Assembly (NCBI RefSeq): GCF_051020985.1 | Contig: NW_027475134.1 | Span: 1 to 64,000, forward strand | Length of the DNA stretch: 64,000 bases | Reading direction: 5' to 3' | Source of the DNA: Nomia melanderi | Lineage: Eukaryota; Arthropoda; Insecta; Hymenoptera; Halictidae | Shown: positions 25,215 through 37,646 of the stretch, piece after piece | How the letters are laid out: the number at the start of each line of letters is the position of its first letter | Numbering within the stretch: the first letter of the stretch is position 1 | The notes under the pieces: model-generated | What the model was told of the DNA's origin: nothing | Database searches by the model: none | Seen by the model: only the letters and a program-made list of their open reading frames with translations | Made by a program: the position numbers and the translations under genes

Positions 25215-27250
25215 CGATAGCGCGATAAATCAAAGTGCATTGTCTGTAGGAGGCACGGGCGAATGAATCTGCGGAGCAGGAACGACCTCGGACCACCAGG
25301 GGCCGAGAAAATTACAGATATTCGGAATCCGTCACCCAAGGTCATGTTAAAATCCAGCATATATCTGGTGATATCTCGGGTGCTATTACAGATAGCGCAA
25401 TAAATCAAAACGCATTGTCTGTAGGAGGCCCTGCCGCATGAATCTGTGCAGCGGGAACGTCCTCGGACGACCAGGGGCCGAGAAAACCACCGTCTCATGG
25501 GGCCGGACACTTAGGGTCAGGGAAAAATCCAATATATATCTGGTGATATCTCGGGTGCTATTAGAGATAGCGCGATAAATCAAAGTGCCTTGTCCGCGGG
25601 AGGCCCTGGCGCATGAATCTGTGCAGCGGCAACGACCTCGGACCACCAGGGGCCGAGAAAACCACCGACACATGGGGCCGGACACTCAGGGTCAGGGAAG
25701 AATCCAATATATATCTGGTGATATCTCGGGTGCTATTAGAGGTAGCGCAATAAACCAAAGTGCATTGTCTGTAGGAGGCCCTGGCACATGAATCTGGCCA
25801 GCGGGAACGACCTCGGACCACCAGGAGCCGAGAAAACCACCGTCTCATGGGGCCGGACACTCAGGGTCAGGAAAAAATCCAATATATATCTGGTGATGTC
25901 TCGGGTGCTATTACAGATAGCGCAATAAACCAAAGTGCATTGTCTGTAGGAGGCCCTGGCGCATGAATCTGTGCAGCGGGAACGACCTCGGACCACCAGG
26001 AGCCGAGAAAACCACCGTTTCATGGTGCCGGACACTCAGGGTCAGGGAAAAATCCAATATATATCTGGTGATATCTCGGGTGCTATTAGAGATAGCGCAA
26101 TAAACCAAAGTGAATTATCTGCAGGTGGCCCTGGCGCATGCGTCTGTGCAGCGGGAACGACCTCGGACCACCAGGGACCGAGAAAACCTCCGACACATGG
26201 GGCCGGACACTCAGGGTCAGGGAAGAATCCAATATATATCTGGTGATATCTCGGGTGCTATTAGCGATAGCGCGATAAATCAAAGTGCCTTGTCTGCGGG
26301 AGGCCCTGGCGCATGAATCTGTGCAGCGGCAACGACCTCGGACCACCAGGGGCCGAGAAAACCACCGACACATGGGGCCGGACACTCAGGGTCAGGGAAG
26401 AATCCAATATATATCTGGTGATGTCTCGGGTGCTATTAGAGATAGCGCAATAAATCAAAGTGCATTGACTGTAGGAGGCGCGGGCGAATGAATCTGCGGA
26501 GCAGGAACGACCTCGGACCACCAGGGGCCGAGAAAATTACAGATATTCGGAATCCGTCACCCAAGGTCATGTTAAAATCCAGCATATATCTGGTGATATC
26601 TCGGATGCTATTACAGATAGCGCAATAAATCAAAATGCATTGTCTGTAGGAGGCCCTGCCGCATGAATCTGTGCAGCGGGAACGTCCTCGGACCACCAGG
26701 GGCCGAGAAAACCACCGTCTCATGGGGCCGGACACTCAGGGTCAGGGAAAAATCCAATATATATCTGGTGATATCTCGGGTGCTATTAGCGATAGCGCGA
26801 TAAATCAAAGTGCCTTGTCTGCGGGAGGCCCTAGCGCATGAATCTGTGCAGCGGCAACGACCTCGGACCACCTGGGGCCGAGAAAACCACCGACACATGG
26901 GGCCGAGAAAACCACCGACACATGGGGCCGGACACTCAGGGTCAGGGAAGAATCCAATATATATCTGGTGATATCTCGGGTGCTATTAGAGGTAGCGCAA
27001 TAAACCAAAGTGCATTCTCTGTAGGAGGCCCTGGCACATGAATCTGGCCAGCGGGAACGACCTCGGACCACCAGGAGCCGAGAAAACCACCGTCTCATGG
27101 GGCCGGACACTCAGGGTCAGGAAAAAATCCAATATATATCTGGTGATGTCTCGGGTGCTATTACAGATAGCGCAATAAACCAAAGTGCATTGTCTGTAGG
27201 AGGCCCTGGCGCATGAATCTGTGCAGCGGGAACGACCTCGGACCACCAGG
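25215..27250. repeat. Seven-monomer higher-order repeat, two copies (1225 bp)
   Basis: Bases 25215-26000 match 26440-27250 at an offset of 1225 bp, rising to 1250 after the 25-bp insertion at 26874. Each copy runs from a GGCACGGGCGAATGAATC-type monomer with a B block, through GCCTTGTC monomers with GCAGCGGCAACG and GGGAAGAATCC, to a GGCACATGAATCTGGCC monomer. A relative of the same set is at 20530-21115 (offset 4724 to 25254). Confidence 0.82.
26874..26923. repeat. 25-bp tandem duplication inside one monomer
   Basis: GGGGCCGAGAAAACCACCGA with the following ACACAT occurs twice in a row, giving a 200-bp monomer. GGGGCCG already occurs twice in a standard type A monomer, exactly 25 bp apart. 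Slippage or unequal exchange between those two boxes accounts for the extra unit precisely. Confidence 0.93.
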
Positions 27251-27704
27251 GGCCGAGAAAATCACCGTCTCATGGGGCCAGACTGTCAGGGTCAGGGAAA
27301 AATCCAATATATATCTGGTGATATCTCGGCTGCTATTAGAGATAGCGCAATAAACCAAAGTGCATTGTCTGTAGGAGGCCCTGGCGCATGAATCTGGCCA
27401 GCGGGAACGACCACGGACCACCAGGGGCCGAGAAAACCGCCGTCTCATGGTGCCGGACACTCAGGGTCAGGGAAAAATCCAATATATATCTGGTGATATC
27501 TCGGGTGCTATTAGAGATAGCGCAATAAACCAAAGTGAATTATCTGCAGGTGGCCCTGGCGCATGCGTCTGTGCAGCGGGAACGACCTCGGACCACCAGG
27601 GACCGAGAAAACCCCCGTCTCATGCTGCCGGACACTCAGGGTCAGGGGAAAATCCAATATATATCTGGTGATATCTCGGGTGCTATTAGAGATAGCGCAA
27701 TAAA

Positions 27705-28305
27705 TCAAAGTGCATTGTCTGCAGGAAGCCCTGGCGCATGAATCTGGCCAGCGGGAACGACCTCGCACCACAAGGGGATGAGAAGACCACGGTCTCATGG
27801 GGTCGGACACTCAAGGTCAAGGAAAAATCCAATATAAATCTGTTGATATCTCGGGTGCTATTACAGATAGCGCAATAAATCAAAGTGCATTGCCTGTAGG
27901 AGGCCCTGGCGCATGAATCTGTGCAGCGGGATCGACCTCGGACCACCAGGGGCCGAGAAAACCACCGTCTCATGGGGCCGAACACTCAGGGTCAGGGGAA
28001 AATCCAATATATATCTGGTGATATCTCGGGTGCTATTACTGATACAGCAATAAATCAAAGTGAATTATCTGCAGGGCGCCCGGGCGCATGAATCTGTGCA
28101 GCGGGAACGACCTCGGACCACCAGGGGCCGAGGAAACCACCGTCTCATGGGGTCGGACACTCAGGGTCAGGGAAAAATCCACTATATATCTGGTTATGTC
28201 TCGGGTGCTATTAGAGATAGCGCAATAAACCAAAGTGAATTATCTGCAGGAGGCCCGGACGCATGAATCTGTGCAGCGGGAACGACCTCGGACCACCAGG
28301 GGCCG
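27705..28305. repeat. Duplication D8, copy 2
   Basis: Partner of 21905-22505, with a few substitutions (for example GGGGATGAG versus GGGGACGAG and GCCCGGACG versus GCCCTGACG). Confidence 0.88.
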
Positions 28306-28559
28306 AGAAAATCACCGTCTCATGGGGCCAGACTGTCAGGGTCAGGGAAAAATCCAATATATATCTGGTGATATCTCGGGTGCTATTAGAGATAGCGCAA
28401 TAAGTCAAAGTGCATTGTCAGTAGGAGGCACTGGCGAATGAATCTGTGTAGCCGAAACGACCTCGGACCACCAGGGGCCGAGAAAACCACCGACACATGG
28501 GGCCGGACACTCAGTGTCAGGGAAGAATCCAATATATATCTGGTGATATCTCGGGTGCT

Positions 28560-28910
28560 ATTAGAGATAGGGCAATAAATCAAAGTGCATTGTCTGCAGG
28601 AAGCCCTGGCGCATGGTTCTGTGCAGCGGCAACGACGTAGGACCTCCAGGAGCCCAGAAAATCACCGTCTCATGGGGCCGGACTGTCAGGGTCAGGGAAA
28701 AATCCAATATATATCTGGTGATATCTCGGGTGCTATTAGAGATAGCGCAATAAGACAAAGTGCATTGTCAGTAGGAGGCACTGGCGAATGAATCTGTGTA
28801 GCAGAAACGACCTCGGACCACCAGGGGCCGAGAAAACCACCGACACATGGGGCCGGACACTCAGGGTCAGGAAAGAATCCAATATATATCTGGTGATATC
28901 TCGGGCGCTA
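28560..28910. repeat. Two-monomer repeat region
   Basis: The monomer with GATAGCGCAATAAGTC / AAGAC and TCAGTAGGAGGCACTGGCG near 28400 recurs at 28750, 350 bp later. Between them is the unusual GACGTAGGACCTCCAGGAGCC monomer near 28630, itself related to those near 23705, 29510 and 33710. This is a local dimeric arrangement. Confidence 0.7.
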
Positions 28911-29340
28911 GTAGAGATAGCGCAATAAACCAAAGTGCATTGTCTGTACGAGGCCCTGGCGCATGAATCTGTGCAGCGGTAACGACCTCGGACCACCAGG
29001 GTCCGAGAAAACGACCGTCTCATGGGGCCGGACTGTCAGGGTCAGGGAAAAATCCAGCATATATCTGGTGATATCTCGGGTGCTATTACAGATAGCGTAA
29101 TAAACCAAAGTGCAATGTTTGCAGGAAGCCCTAGCGCAAGATTCTGTGCGGCGGGAACTACCTCGGACCACCAGGGGCCGAGAAAACCACCGTCTCATGG
29201 GGCCGGACACTCAGGGTCAGGGAAAAATCCAATATATTTCTGGTGATATCTCGGGTGCTATTAGAGATAGCGCAATAAACCAAAGTGCATTGTCTGTAGG
29301 AGGCCCTGGCGCATGAATCTGTGCAGCGGGAACGACCTCG
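28755..29340. repeat. Duplication D9, copy 1 (about 585 bp)
   Basis: Matches 31730-32315 at an offset of 2975 bp (17 monomers) with roughly a dozen or more differences by eye. Shared rare variants are TGTACGAGGCCCTGG, GCAATGTTTGCAGGAAGCCC, GTGCGGCGGG and CCAATATATTTCTGG. Confidence 0.83.
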
Positions 29341-30586
29341 GACAACCAGGGGCCGAGAAAATCACCGTCTCATGGGGCCGGACTGTCAGGGTCAGGGAAA
29401 AATACAATATATATCTGGTGATATCTCGGGTGCTATTAGAGATAGCGCAATTAATCAAAGTGCATTGTCGGCTGGAAGCCCTGGCTCATGATTCTGTGCA
29501 GCGGGAACGACGTAGGACCTCCAGGGGCCCAGAAAATCACCGTCTCATGGGGCCGGACTGTCAGGGTCAGGGAAAAATACAATATATATCTGGTGATATC
29601 TCGGGTGCTATTAGAGATAGCGCAATAAATGAAAGTGCATTGTCTGCAGGAAGCCCTGGCGCATGATTCTGTGCAGCGGGAGCGACCTCGGAACACCAAG
29701 GGCCGAGAAAATCACTGTCTCATGGGGCCGGACTGTCAGGGTCAGGGAAAAATTCAATATATATCTGGTGATATCTCAGGTGCTATTACAGATAGCGCGA
29801 TAAATCAAAGTGCATTGTCTGCAGGAGGCCATCGCGCATGAATCTGTGCAGCGGGAACGACCTCGGACCACCAGGGGCCAAAAAAACCACCGTCTCATGG
29901 GGCCGGACTGTCAGGGTCAGGGAGAAATCCATTATATATCTGGTGATATCTCGGGTGCTATTAGAGATAGCGCAATAAATCAAACTGCAATGTCTGTAGA
30001 AGGCACTGGCGCATGAATCTGTGCAGCGGGAACGACCACGAGCCACCAGGGGCCGAGAAAACCGCCGACACATGGGGCCGGACACTCAGGGTCAGGGAAA
30101 AATCCAATATATATCTGGTGTTATCTCAGGTGCTATTAGAGATAACGCAATAAACCAAAGTGCTTTGTCTGCGGGAGGCCCTGGCGCATGAATCTGTGCA
30201 GCGGCTACGACCTCGGATCACCAGGGTCCGAGAAAACCACCGTCTCATGGGGCCGGACTGTCAGGGTCAGGGAAAAATCCAATATATGTCTGGTGATATC
30301 TCGAGTGATATTACAGATAGCGCAATAAATCAAAGTGCATTGTCTGTAGGAGGCCCTGTCGCATGAATCTGTGCAGCGGGATCGACGTCGGGCCACCAGG
30401 GGCCTAGGAAATCACCGTCTCATGGGGCCGGACTGTCAGGGTCAGGGAAAAATCCAATATATGTCTGGTGATATCTCGGGTGCTGTTAGAGATAGCGCAA
30501 TAAATCAAAGTGCACTGTCTGTAGGAGGCACTGGCGAATTAATCTGTGCTGCAGGAACGACTTCGGACCCCCAGGCGCCGAGAAAA

Positions 30587-30640
30587 TTACAGATAATCGA
30601 TATCCGTCACCCAAGGTCATGTAAAAATCCAGCATATATC
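30587..30640. repeat. Solitary type B block
   Basis: A single B monomer block (TTACAGATAATCGATATCCG, then CCAAGGTCATGTAAAAATCC) stands alone. The nearest B monomers are about 4 kb to the left and 10.7 kb to the right. It has the linked upstream variant GGCACTGGCGAATTAATC. Confidence 0.88.
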
Positions 30641-31519
30641 TAGTGATATCTCGGGTGCTATTACAGATAGCGCAATAAACCAAAGTGAATCGTCTGCAGG
30701 ACGCTCTGGCGCATGAATCTGTACAGCGGGATCGACCTCGGACCACGAGGGACCGAGAAAACCATCGACACATGGGGCCGGACTGTCAGGGTCAGGGAAA
30801 AATCCAATATATATCTGGTGATATCTCGGGTGCTATTAGAGATAGCGCATTAAACCAACGTGAATTATCTGCAGGAGGCCCTGGCGCATGAATCTGTGCA
30901 GCGGGAGCGACCTCGGACCACCAGGGGCCGAGAAAACCACCGTCTCATGGGGTCGGACACGCAGGGACAGGGAAAAATCCAATATATGTCTGGTGATATC
31001 TCGAGTGCTATTACAGATAGCGCAATAAATCAAAGTGCATTGTCTGTAGGAGGCCCTGTCGCATCAATCTGTTCAGCGGGATCGACCTCGGACCACCAGG
31101 GGCCTAGGAAATCACCGTCTCATGGGGCCGGACTGTCAGGGTCAGGGAAAAATCCAATATATATCTGGTGATATCTCGGCTGCTGTTAGAGATAGCGCAA
31201 TAAATCAATGTGCATTGTCTGTAGGAGGCCCTGGCGCATGAATCTGTGCAGCGGGAACGACCTCGGACCACCAGGGGCCGAGAAAATCACCGTCTCATGG
31301 GGCCGGACTGTCGGGGTCAGGGAAAAATCCACTATATATCTGATGATATCTCGGGTGCTATTAGAGATAGCGAAATAAATCAAAGTGCATTGTCTGCCGG
31401 AGGCCCTAGCGCATGAATCTGTGCAGCGAGAACGACCACGGACCACCAGGGGTCGAGAAAACTACCGTCTCATGGGGCCGGACACTCAGGGTCAGGGAAA
31501 AATCCAATATATATCTGTT

Positions 31520-31694
31520 GATATCTCGGGTGCTATTAGAGATAGCGCAATAAACCAAAGTGCATTGTCTGCAGGAGGCCCTGGCGCATGAATCTGTGCA
31601 GCGGGAACGACCTCGGACCACCAGGGGCCGAGAAAACCACCGTCTCATGGGGCCGGACACCCAGGGTCAGGGTAAAATTCAATATATATCTGGT
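31520..31694. repeat. Representative type A monomer (EcoRV to EcoRV, 175 bp)
   Basis: This unit is close to the array consensus. Its order is: EcoRV site GATATC; TCGGGTGCTATTAGAGATAG; CGCAATAAACCAAAGTGCAT; the GGAGGCCCTGGCGCATGAA landmark; GCAGCGGGAACGACC; a dyad CTCGG...CCGAG; the type A block (CCACCGTCTCATGGGG, CCGGACAC, CAGGGTCAGG); and an AT-rich tail with AATATATATCTGGTG. Common alternatives across the array are TTAGAG/TTACAG, GCATTGTCTG/GAATTATCTG, TGTAGG/TGCAGG (the second gives a PstI site) and CACTCAGGG/CTGTCAGGG. Almost every monomer is a combination of these. Confidence 0.93.
31612..31632. other. Conserved imperfect dyad CTCGG-N11-CCGAG (representative copy)
   Basis: In nearly every monomer, A or B, CTCGG is followed 11 bases later by its reverse complement CCGAG. 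The symmetry continues inward as CC...GG, with one mismatched pair between. As single-stranded DNA or RNA this would form a short hairpin of 5 + 2 base pairs. Variant monomers reading CTCGGATC...GGTCCGAG (for example near 32850 and 37340) convert the mismatched A/G pair into A-T. No function is established. It could be a protein-binding site or simply part of the consensus. Confidence 0.6.
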
Positions 31695-31729
31695 GATATC
31701 TCGGGTGCTATTAGAGATAGCGCAATAAA

Positions 31730-32315
31730 TCAAAGTGCATTGTCAGTAGGAGGCACTGGCGAATGAATCTGTGCAGCAGGAACGACCTCGGACCACCAGA
31801 GGCCGAGAAAACCACCGACACATGGGGCCGGACACTCAGGGTCAGGGAAGAATCCAATATATATCTGGTGATATCTCGGGCGCTATTAGAGATAGCGCAA
31901 TAAACCAAAGTGCATTGTCTGTACGAGGCCCTGGCTCATGAATCTGTGCTGCGGTAACGACCTCGGACCACCAGGGTCCGAGAAAACGACCGTCTCATGG
32001 GGCCGGACTGTCAGGGTCAGGGAAAAATCCAGCATATATCTGGAGATATCTCGGGTGCTATTACAGATAGCGCAATAAACCAAAGTGCAATGTTTGCAGG
32101 AAGCCCTAGCGCATGATTCTGTGCGGCGGGGACTACCTCGGACCACCAGGGGCCGAGAAAACCACCGTCTCATGGGGCCGGACACTCAGGGTCAGGGAAA
32201 AATCCAATATATTTCTGGTGATATCTCGGGTGCTATTAGAGATAGCGCAATAAACCAAAGTGCATTGTCTGTAGGAGGCCCTGGCGCATGAATCTGTGCA
32301 GCGGGAACGACCTGG
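31730..32315. repeat. Duplication D9, copy 2
   Basis: Partner of 28755-29340. The GCAATGTTTGCAGGAAGCCC monomer of this block was further copied near 33485 and 34885. Confidence 0.83.
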
Positions 32316-32349
32316 GACCACCAGGGGCCGAGAAAACCATCGACACATG

Positions 32350-33146
32350 GGGCCGGACTGTCAGGGTCAGGGAAAAATCGAATATATATCTGGTGATATC
32401 TCGGGTGCTGTTAGAGATTGCGCAATAAACAAAAATGCATTGTCTGCAGGAGGCACCGGCGCATGAATCTGTGCAGCGGGAACGACCTCGGACCACCAGG
32501 GGCCGAGAAAACGATCGTCTCATGGGGTCGGACACTCAGGGTCAGGGAAAAATCCAATATATATCTGGTGATATCTTGATTGCTATTACAGATAGCGCAA
32601 TAAATCAGAGTGCATTGTCTGTAGGAGGCCCTGGCGCATGAATTTGTGCAGCGGGATCGACCTCGGACCACCAGGGGCCGAGAAAATCACCGTCTCATGG
32701 GGCCGGACTGTCAGGGTCTGGGAAAAATCCAATATATATCTGGTGATATCTCGGGTGCTATTAGAGATAGCGCAATAAACCAAAGTGCATTGTCTGCAGG
32801 AGGCCCTGGCGCATGAATCTGTGCAGCGGGAACGACCTCGGATCACCAGGGTCCGAGAAAACCACCGTCTCATGGGGTCGGACACTCAGGGTCAGGGAAA
32901 AATCCAATATATATCTGGTGATATCTCGGGTGCTATTACAGATAGCGCAATAAACCAAAGTGCATTGTCTGCAGGAGGCACCGGCGCATGAATCTGTGCA
33001 GCGGGAACTACCTCGGACCACCAGGGGTCGAGAAAACCACCGTCTCATGGGGTCGGACACTCAGGGTCAGGGAAAAATCCAATATATATCTGGTGATATC
33101 TTGAGTGCTATTACAGATAGCGCAATAAATCAGAGTGCATTGTCTG
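32350..33146. repeat. Four-to-five monomer block, copy 1 of 3 (D10)
   Basis: Matches 36850-37646 at an offset of 4500 bp (26 monomers less the 50-bp deletion at 35695). Part of it (about 32600-33146) matches 35700-36230. Diagnostic strings are GATATCTTGATTGC, CAATAAATCAGAGTGC, GCATGAATTTGTGC and CTCGGATCACCAGGGTCC. Confidence 0.87.
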
Positions 33147-34009
33147 TAGGAGGCCCTGGCGCATGAATCTGTGCAGAGGGATCGACCTCGGACCACCAGG
33201 GGCCGAGATAATCACCGTCTCATGGGGCCGGACTGTCAGGGTCAGGGAAAAATCCAATATACATCTGGTGATATCTCGGGTGCTATTAGAGATAGCGCAA
33301 TAAATCAAACTCCATTGTCTACAGGAGGCCCTAGCGCTTGAATCTGTGCAGCGGGATCGACCTCGGACCACCAGGGGTCGAGAAAACCACCGAAACATGT
33401 GGCCGGGCACTCAGGGTCAGGGAAAAATCCAATATATATCTGGTGATATCTCGGGTGCTATTACAGATAGCGCAATAAACCAAAGTGCAATGTTTGCAGG
33501 AAGCCCTAGCGCATAATTCTGTGCGGCGGGAACTACCTCGGACCACCAGGGGCCGAGAAAACCACCGTCTCATGGGGCCGGACACTCAGGGTCAGGGAAA
33601 AATCCAATATATTTCTGGTGATATCTCGGGTGCTATTAGAGATAGCGCAATAAATCAAAGTGCATTGTCGGCAGGAATCCCTGGCTCATGATTCTGTGCA
33701 GCGGGAACGACGTAGGACCTCCAGGGGCCCAGAAAATCACCGTCTCCTGGGGCCGGACTGTCAGGGTCTGGGAAAAATCCAATATATATCTGGTGATATC
33801 TCGGGTGCTATTAGAGATAGCGCAATAAACCAAACTGCATTGTCTGCAGGAGGCCCTGGCGCATGAATTTGTGCAGCGGGAATGACCTCGGATCACCAGG
33901 GTCCGAGAAAACCACCGTCTCATGGGGTCGGACGCTCAGGGTCAGGGAAAAATCCAATATATATCTGGTGATATCTCGGGTGCTATTACAGATAGCGCAA
34001 TAAATCAAA

Positions 34010-35640
34010 GTGCATTGTCTGCAGGAGGCCCTAGCGCATGAATCTGTGCAGCAGGAACGACCACGGACTACCAGGTGCCGAGAAAACTACAGTCTCATGG
34101 GGTCGGAAACTCAGGGACAGGAAAAAATCCAATATATATTTGGTGATATCTCGGGTGCTATTACAGACAGCGCAATAAATCAAAGTGCATTGTCTGTAGG
34201 AGGCCCTGGCGCATGAATCTGTGCAGCGGGAACGACCTGGGACCACCAGGGGCCGAGAAAACCATCGACACATGGGGCCGGACTGTCAGGGTCAGGGAAA
34301 AATCGAATATATATCTGGTGATATCTCGGGTGCTGTTAGAGATAGCGCAATAAACCAAAATGCTTTGTCTGCAGGAGGCACCGGCGCATGAATCTGTGCA
34401 GCGGGAACGACCTCGGACCACCAGGGGCCGAGAAAACGATCGTCTCATGGGGTCGGACACTCAGGGTCAGGGAAAAATCCAATATATATCTGGTGATATC
34501 TTGATTGCTATTACAGATAGCGCAATAAATCAGAGTGCATTGTCTGTAGGAGGCCCTGGCGCATGAATTTGTGCAGCGGGATCGACCTCGGACCACCAGG
34601 GGCCGAGAAAATCACCGTCTCATGGGGCCGGACTGTCAGGGTCTGGGAAAAATCCAATATATATCTGGTGATATCTCGGGTGCTATTAGAGATAGCGCAA
34701 TAAATCAAACTCCATTGTCTACAGGAGGCCCTAGCGCTTGAATCTGTGCAGCGGGATCGACCTCGGACCACCAGGGGTCGAGAAAACCACCGAAACATGT
34801 GGCCGGGCACTCAGGGTCAGGGAAAAATCCAATATATATCTGGTGATATCTCGGGTGCTATTACAGATAGCGCAATAAACCAAAGTGCAATGTTTGCAGG
34901 AAGCCCTAGCGCATGATTCTGTGCGGCGGGAACTACCTCGGACCTCCAGGGGCCCAGAAAATCACCGTCTCATGGGGCCGGACTGTCAGGGTCAGGGAAA
35001 AATCCAATATATATCTGGTGATATCTCGGGTGCTATTAGAGATAGCGCAGTAAGTCAAAGTGCATTGTCAGTAGGAGGCACTGGCGAATGAATCTGTGCA
35101 GCAGAAACGACCTCGGACCACCAGGGGCCGAGAAAACCACCGACACATGGGGCCGGACACTCAGAGTCAGGGAAGAATCCAATATATTTCTGGTGATATC
35201 TCGGGTGCTATCACAGATAGCGCAATAAATCAAATTGCATTGTCTGCAGGAGGCCCTAGCGCATGAATCTGTGCAGCAGGAACGACCTCGGACTACCAGG
35301 GGCCGAGAAAACTACCGTCTCATGGGGTCGGAAACTCAGGGACAGGAAAAAATCCAATATATATCTGGTGATATCTCGGGTGCTATTACAGACAGCGCAA
35401 TAAATCAAAGTGCATTGTCTGTAGGAGGCCCTGGCGCATGAATCTGTGCAGCGGGAACGACCTGGGACCACCAGGGGCCGAGAAAACCATCGACACATGG
35501 GGCCGGACTGTCAGGGTCAGCGAAAAATCGAATATATATCTGGTGATATCTCGGGTGCTGTTAGAGATAGCGCAATAAACCAAAATGCATTGTCTGCAGG
35601 AGGCACGGGCGCATGAATCTGTGCAGCGGGAACGACCTCG
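34010..35640. repeat. Seven-monomer repeat in the 34-35 kb region
   Basis: The block starting AAATCAAAGTGCATTGTCTG near 34010, with GGGGTCGGAAACTCAGGGAC and the following GACCTGGGACCACC monomer, recurs from 35235 at an offset of 1225 bp. The part 34690-34920 matches 33290-33520 (offset 1400; TCAAACTCCATTGTCTACAGG type monomer, AAACATGTGGCCGGGC). Confidence 0.8.
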
Positions 35641-35689
35641 GACCACCAGGGGCCGAGAAAACCACCGTCTCATGGGGTCGGACACTCAG

Positions 35690-35700
35690 TGTCAGCGCAA
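35690..35700. other. 50-bp deletion junction, 125-bp monomer
   Basis: At 35695/35696, CACTCAGTGTCAG is joined directly to CGCAATAAATCAGAG. The AT-rich tail, the EcoRV site and the TCGGGTGCTATTA landmark between them in sister monomers (for example 32540-32605) are missing, exactly 50 bp. The two ends share only AG at the junction. Confidence 0.9.
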
Positions 35701-36230
35701 TAAATCAGAGTGCATTGTCTGTAGGAGGCCCTGGCGCATGAATTTGTGCAGCGGGATCGACCTCGGACCACCAGGGGCCGAGAAAATCACCGTCTCATGG
35801 GGCCGGACTGTCAGGGTCTGGGAAAAATCCAATATATATCTGGTGATATCTCGGGTGCTATTAGAGATAGCGCAATAAACCAAAGTGCATTGTCTGCAGG
35901 AGGCCCTGGCGCATGAATCTGTGCAGCGGGAACGACCTCGGATCACCAGGGTCCGAGAAAACCACAGTCTCATGGGGTCGGACACTCAGGGTCAGGGAAA
36001 AATCCAATATATATCTGGTGATATCTCGGGTGCTATTACAGATAGCGCAATAAACCAAAGTGCATTGTCTGCACGAGGCACCGGCGCATGAATCTGTGCA
36101 GCGGGAACTACCTCGGACCACCAGGGGCCGAGAAAACCACCGTCTCATGGGGTCGGACACTCAGGGTCAGGGAAAAATCCAATATATATCTGGTGATATC
36201 TTGAGTGCTATTACAGATAGCGCAATAAAT
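35700..36230. repeat. Four-to-five monomer block, copy 2 of 3 (D10)
   Basis: Matches 37100-37630 at an offset of 1400 bp (eight monomers) with few substitutions. It begins right at the 50-bp deletion junction at 35695. Confidence 0.87.
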
Positions 36231-36849
36231 CAAAGTGCATTGTCTGTAGGTGGCCCTGGCGCATGAATCTGTGCAGCGGGATCGACCTCGGACCACCACG
36301 GGCCGATAAAACCACCGTCTCATGGGGCCGGACTGTCAGGGTCAGGGAACAATCCAATATATATCTGGTGATATCTCGGGCGCTATTACCGATCCCGCAA
36401 TAAACCAAAGTGCATTGTCTGTAGGAGGCCCTGGCGCATGAATCTGTGCAGCGGGAACGACCTCGGACCACCAGGGGACGAGAAAACCACCGTCAAATGG
36501 GGACGGACACTCAAGGTCGGAGAAAAATCCAATATATATCTGGTGATATCTCGGGGGCAATCTGAGAGAGCACGATAAATCAAAGTACATTGTCTGCCGG
36601 AGGCCCTGGCGCATGAATCTGTGCAGCGGGAACGACCTCGGACCACCAGGGGCCGAGAAAACCATCGACACATGGGGCCGGTCTGTCAGGGTCATGGAAA
36701 AATCGAATATATATCTGGTGATATCTCGGGTGCTATTAGAGATTGCGCAATAAATGAAAGTGCATTGTCTGCAGGAGGCCCTAGCGCATGCATCTGTGCA
36801 GCGGGAACCACCTCGGACCACCAGGGGCCGAGAAAATCACCGTCTCATA

Positions 36850-37646
36850 GGGCCGGACTGTCAGGGTCAGGGAAAAATCGAATATATATCTGGTGATATC
36901 TCGGGTGCTGTTAGAGATAGCGCAATAAACCAAAATGCATTGTCTGCAGGAGGCACCGGCGCATGAATCTGTGCAGCGCGAACGACCTCGGACCACCAGG
37001 GGCCGAGAAAACGATCGTCTCATGGGGTCGGACACTCAGGGTCAGGGAAAAATCCAATATATATCTGGTGATATCTTGATTGCTATTACAGATAGCGCAA
37101 TAAATCAGAGTGCATTGTCTGTAGGAGGCCCTGGCGCATGAATTTGTGCAGCGGGATCGACCTCGGACCACCAGGGGCCGAGAAAATCACCGTCTCATGG
37201 GGCCGGACTGTCAGGGCCTGGGAAAAATCCAATATATATCTGGTGATATCTCGGGTGCTATTAGAGATAGCGCAATAAACCAAAGTGCATTGTCTGCAGG
37301 AGGCCCTGGCGCATGAATCTGTGCAGCGGGAACGACCTCGGATCACCAGGGTCCGAGAAAACCACCGTCTCATGGGGTCGGACACTCAGGGTCAGGGAAA
37401 AATCCAATATATATCTGGTGATATCTCGGGTGCTATTACAGATAGCGCAGTAAACCAAAGTGCATTGTCTGCACGAGGCACCGGCGCATGAATCTGTGCA
37501 GCGGGAACTACCTCGGACCACCAGGGGCCGAGAAAACCACCGTCTCATGGGGTCGGACACTCAGGGTCAGGGAAAAATCCAATATATATCTGGTGATATC
37601 TTGAGTGCTATTACAGATAGCGCAATAAGTCAGAGTGCATTGTCTG
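36850..37646. repeat. Four-to-five monomer block, copy 3 of 3 (D10)
   Basis: Partner of 32350-33146 and, in part, of 35700-36230. The three copies together make 32-38 kb a patchwork of the same few monomer types. Confidence 0.87.

Larger units (their letters stand above)
19363..26590. repeat. Type B monomers of the ATATTCGGAATCC subfamily
   Basis: B blocks at about 19363, 19713, 20588, 22862, 25312 and 26537 read ATATTCGGAATCCGTCAC rather than ATTTTCGGTATCC. The core CGGAATCCG is a dyad around one base. Several are preceded by a linked upstream variant, GGCACTGGCGAATGAATC with GCAGGAACGACC, which seems to travel with type B. The 22862 copy is part of the duplication of 19700-20495. The copies at 25312 and 26537 are 1225 bp (seven monomers) apart. 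Confidence 0.88.
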
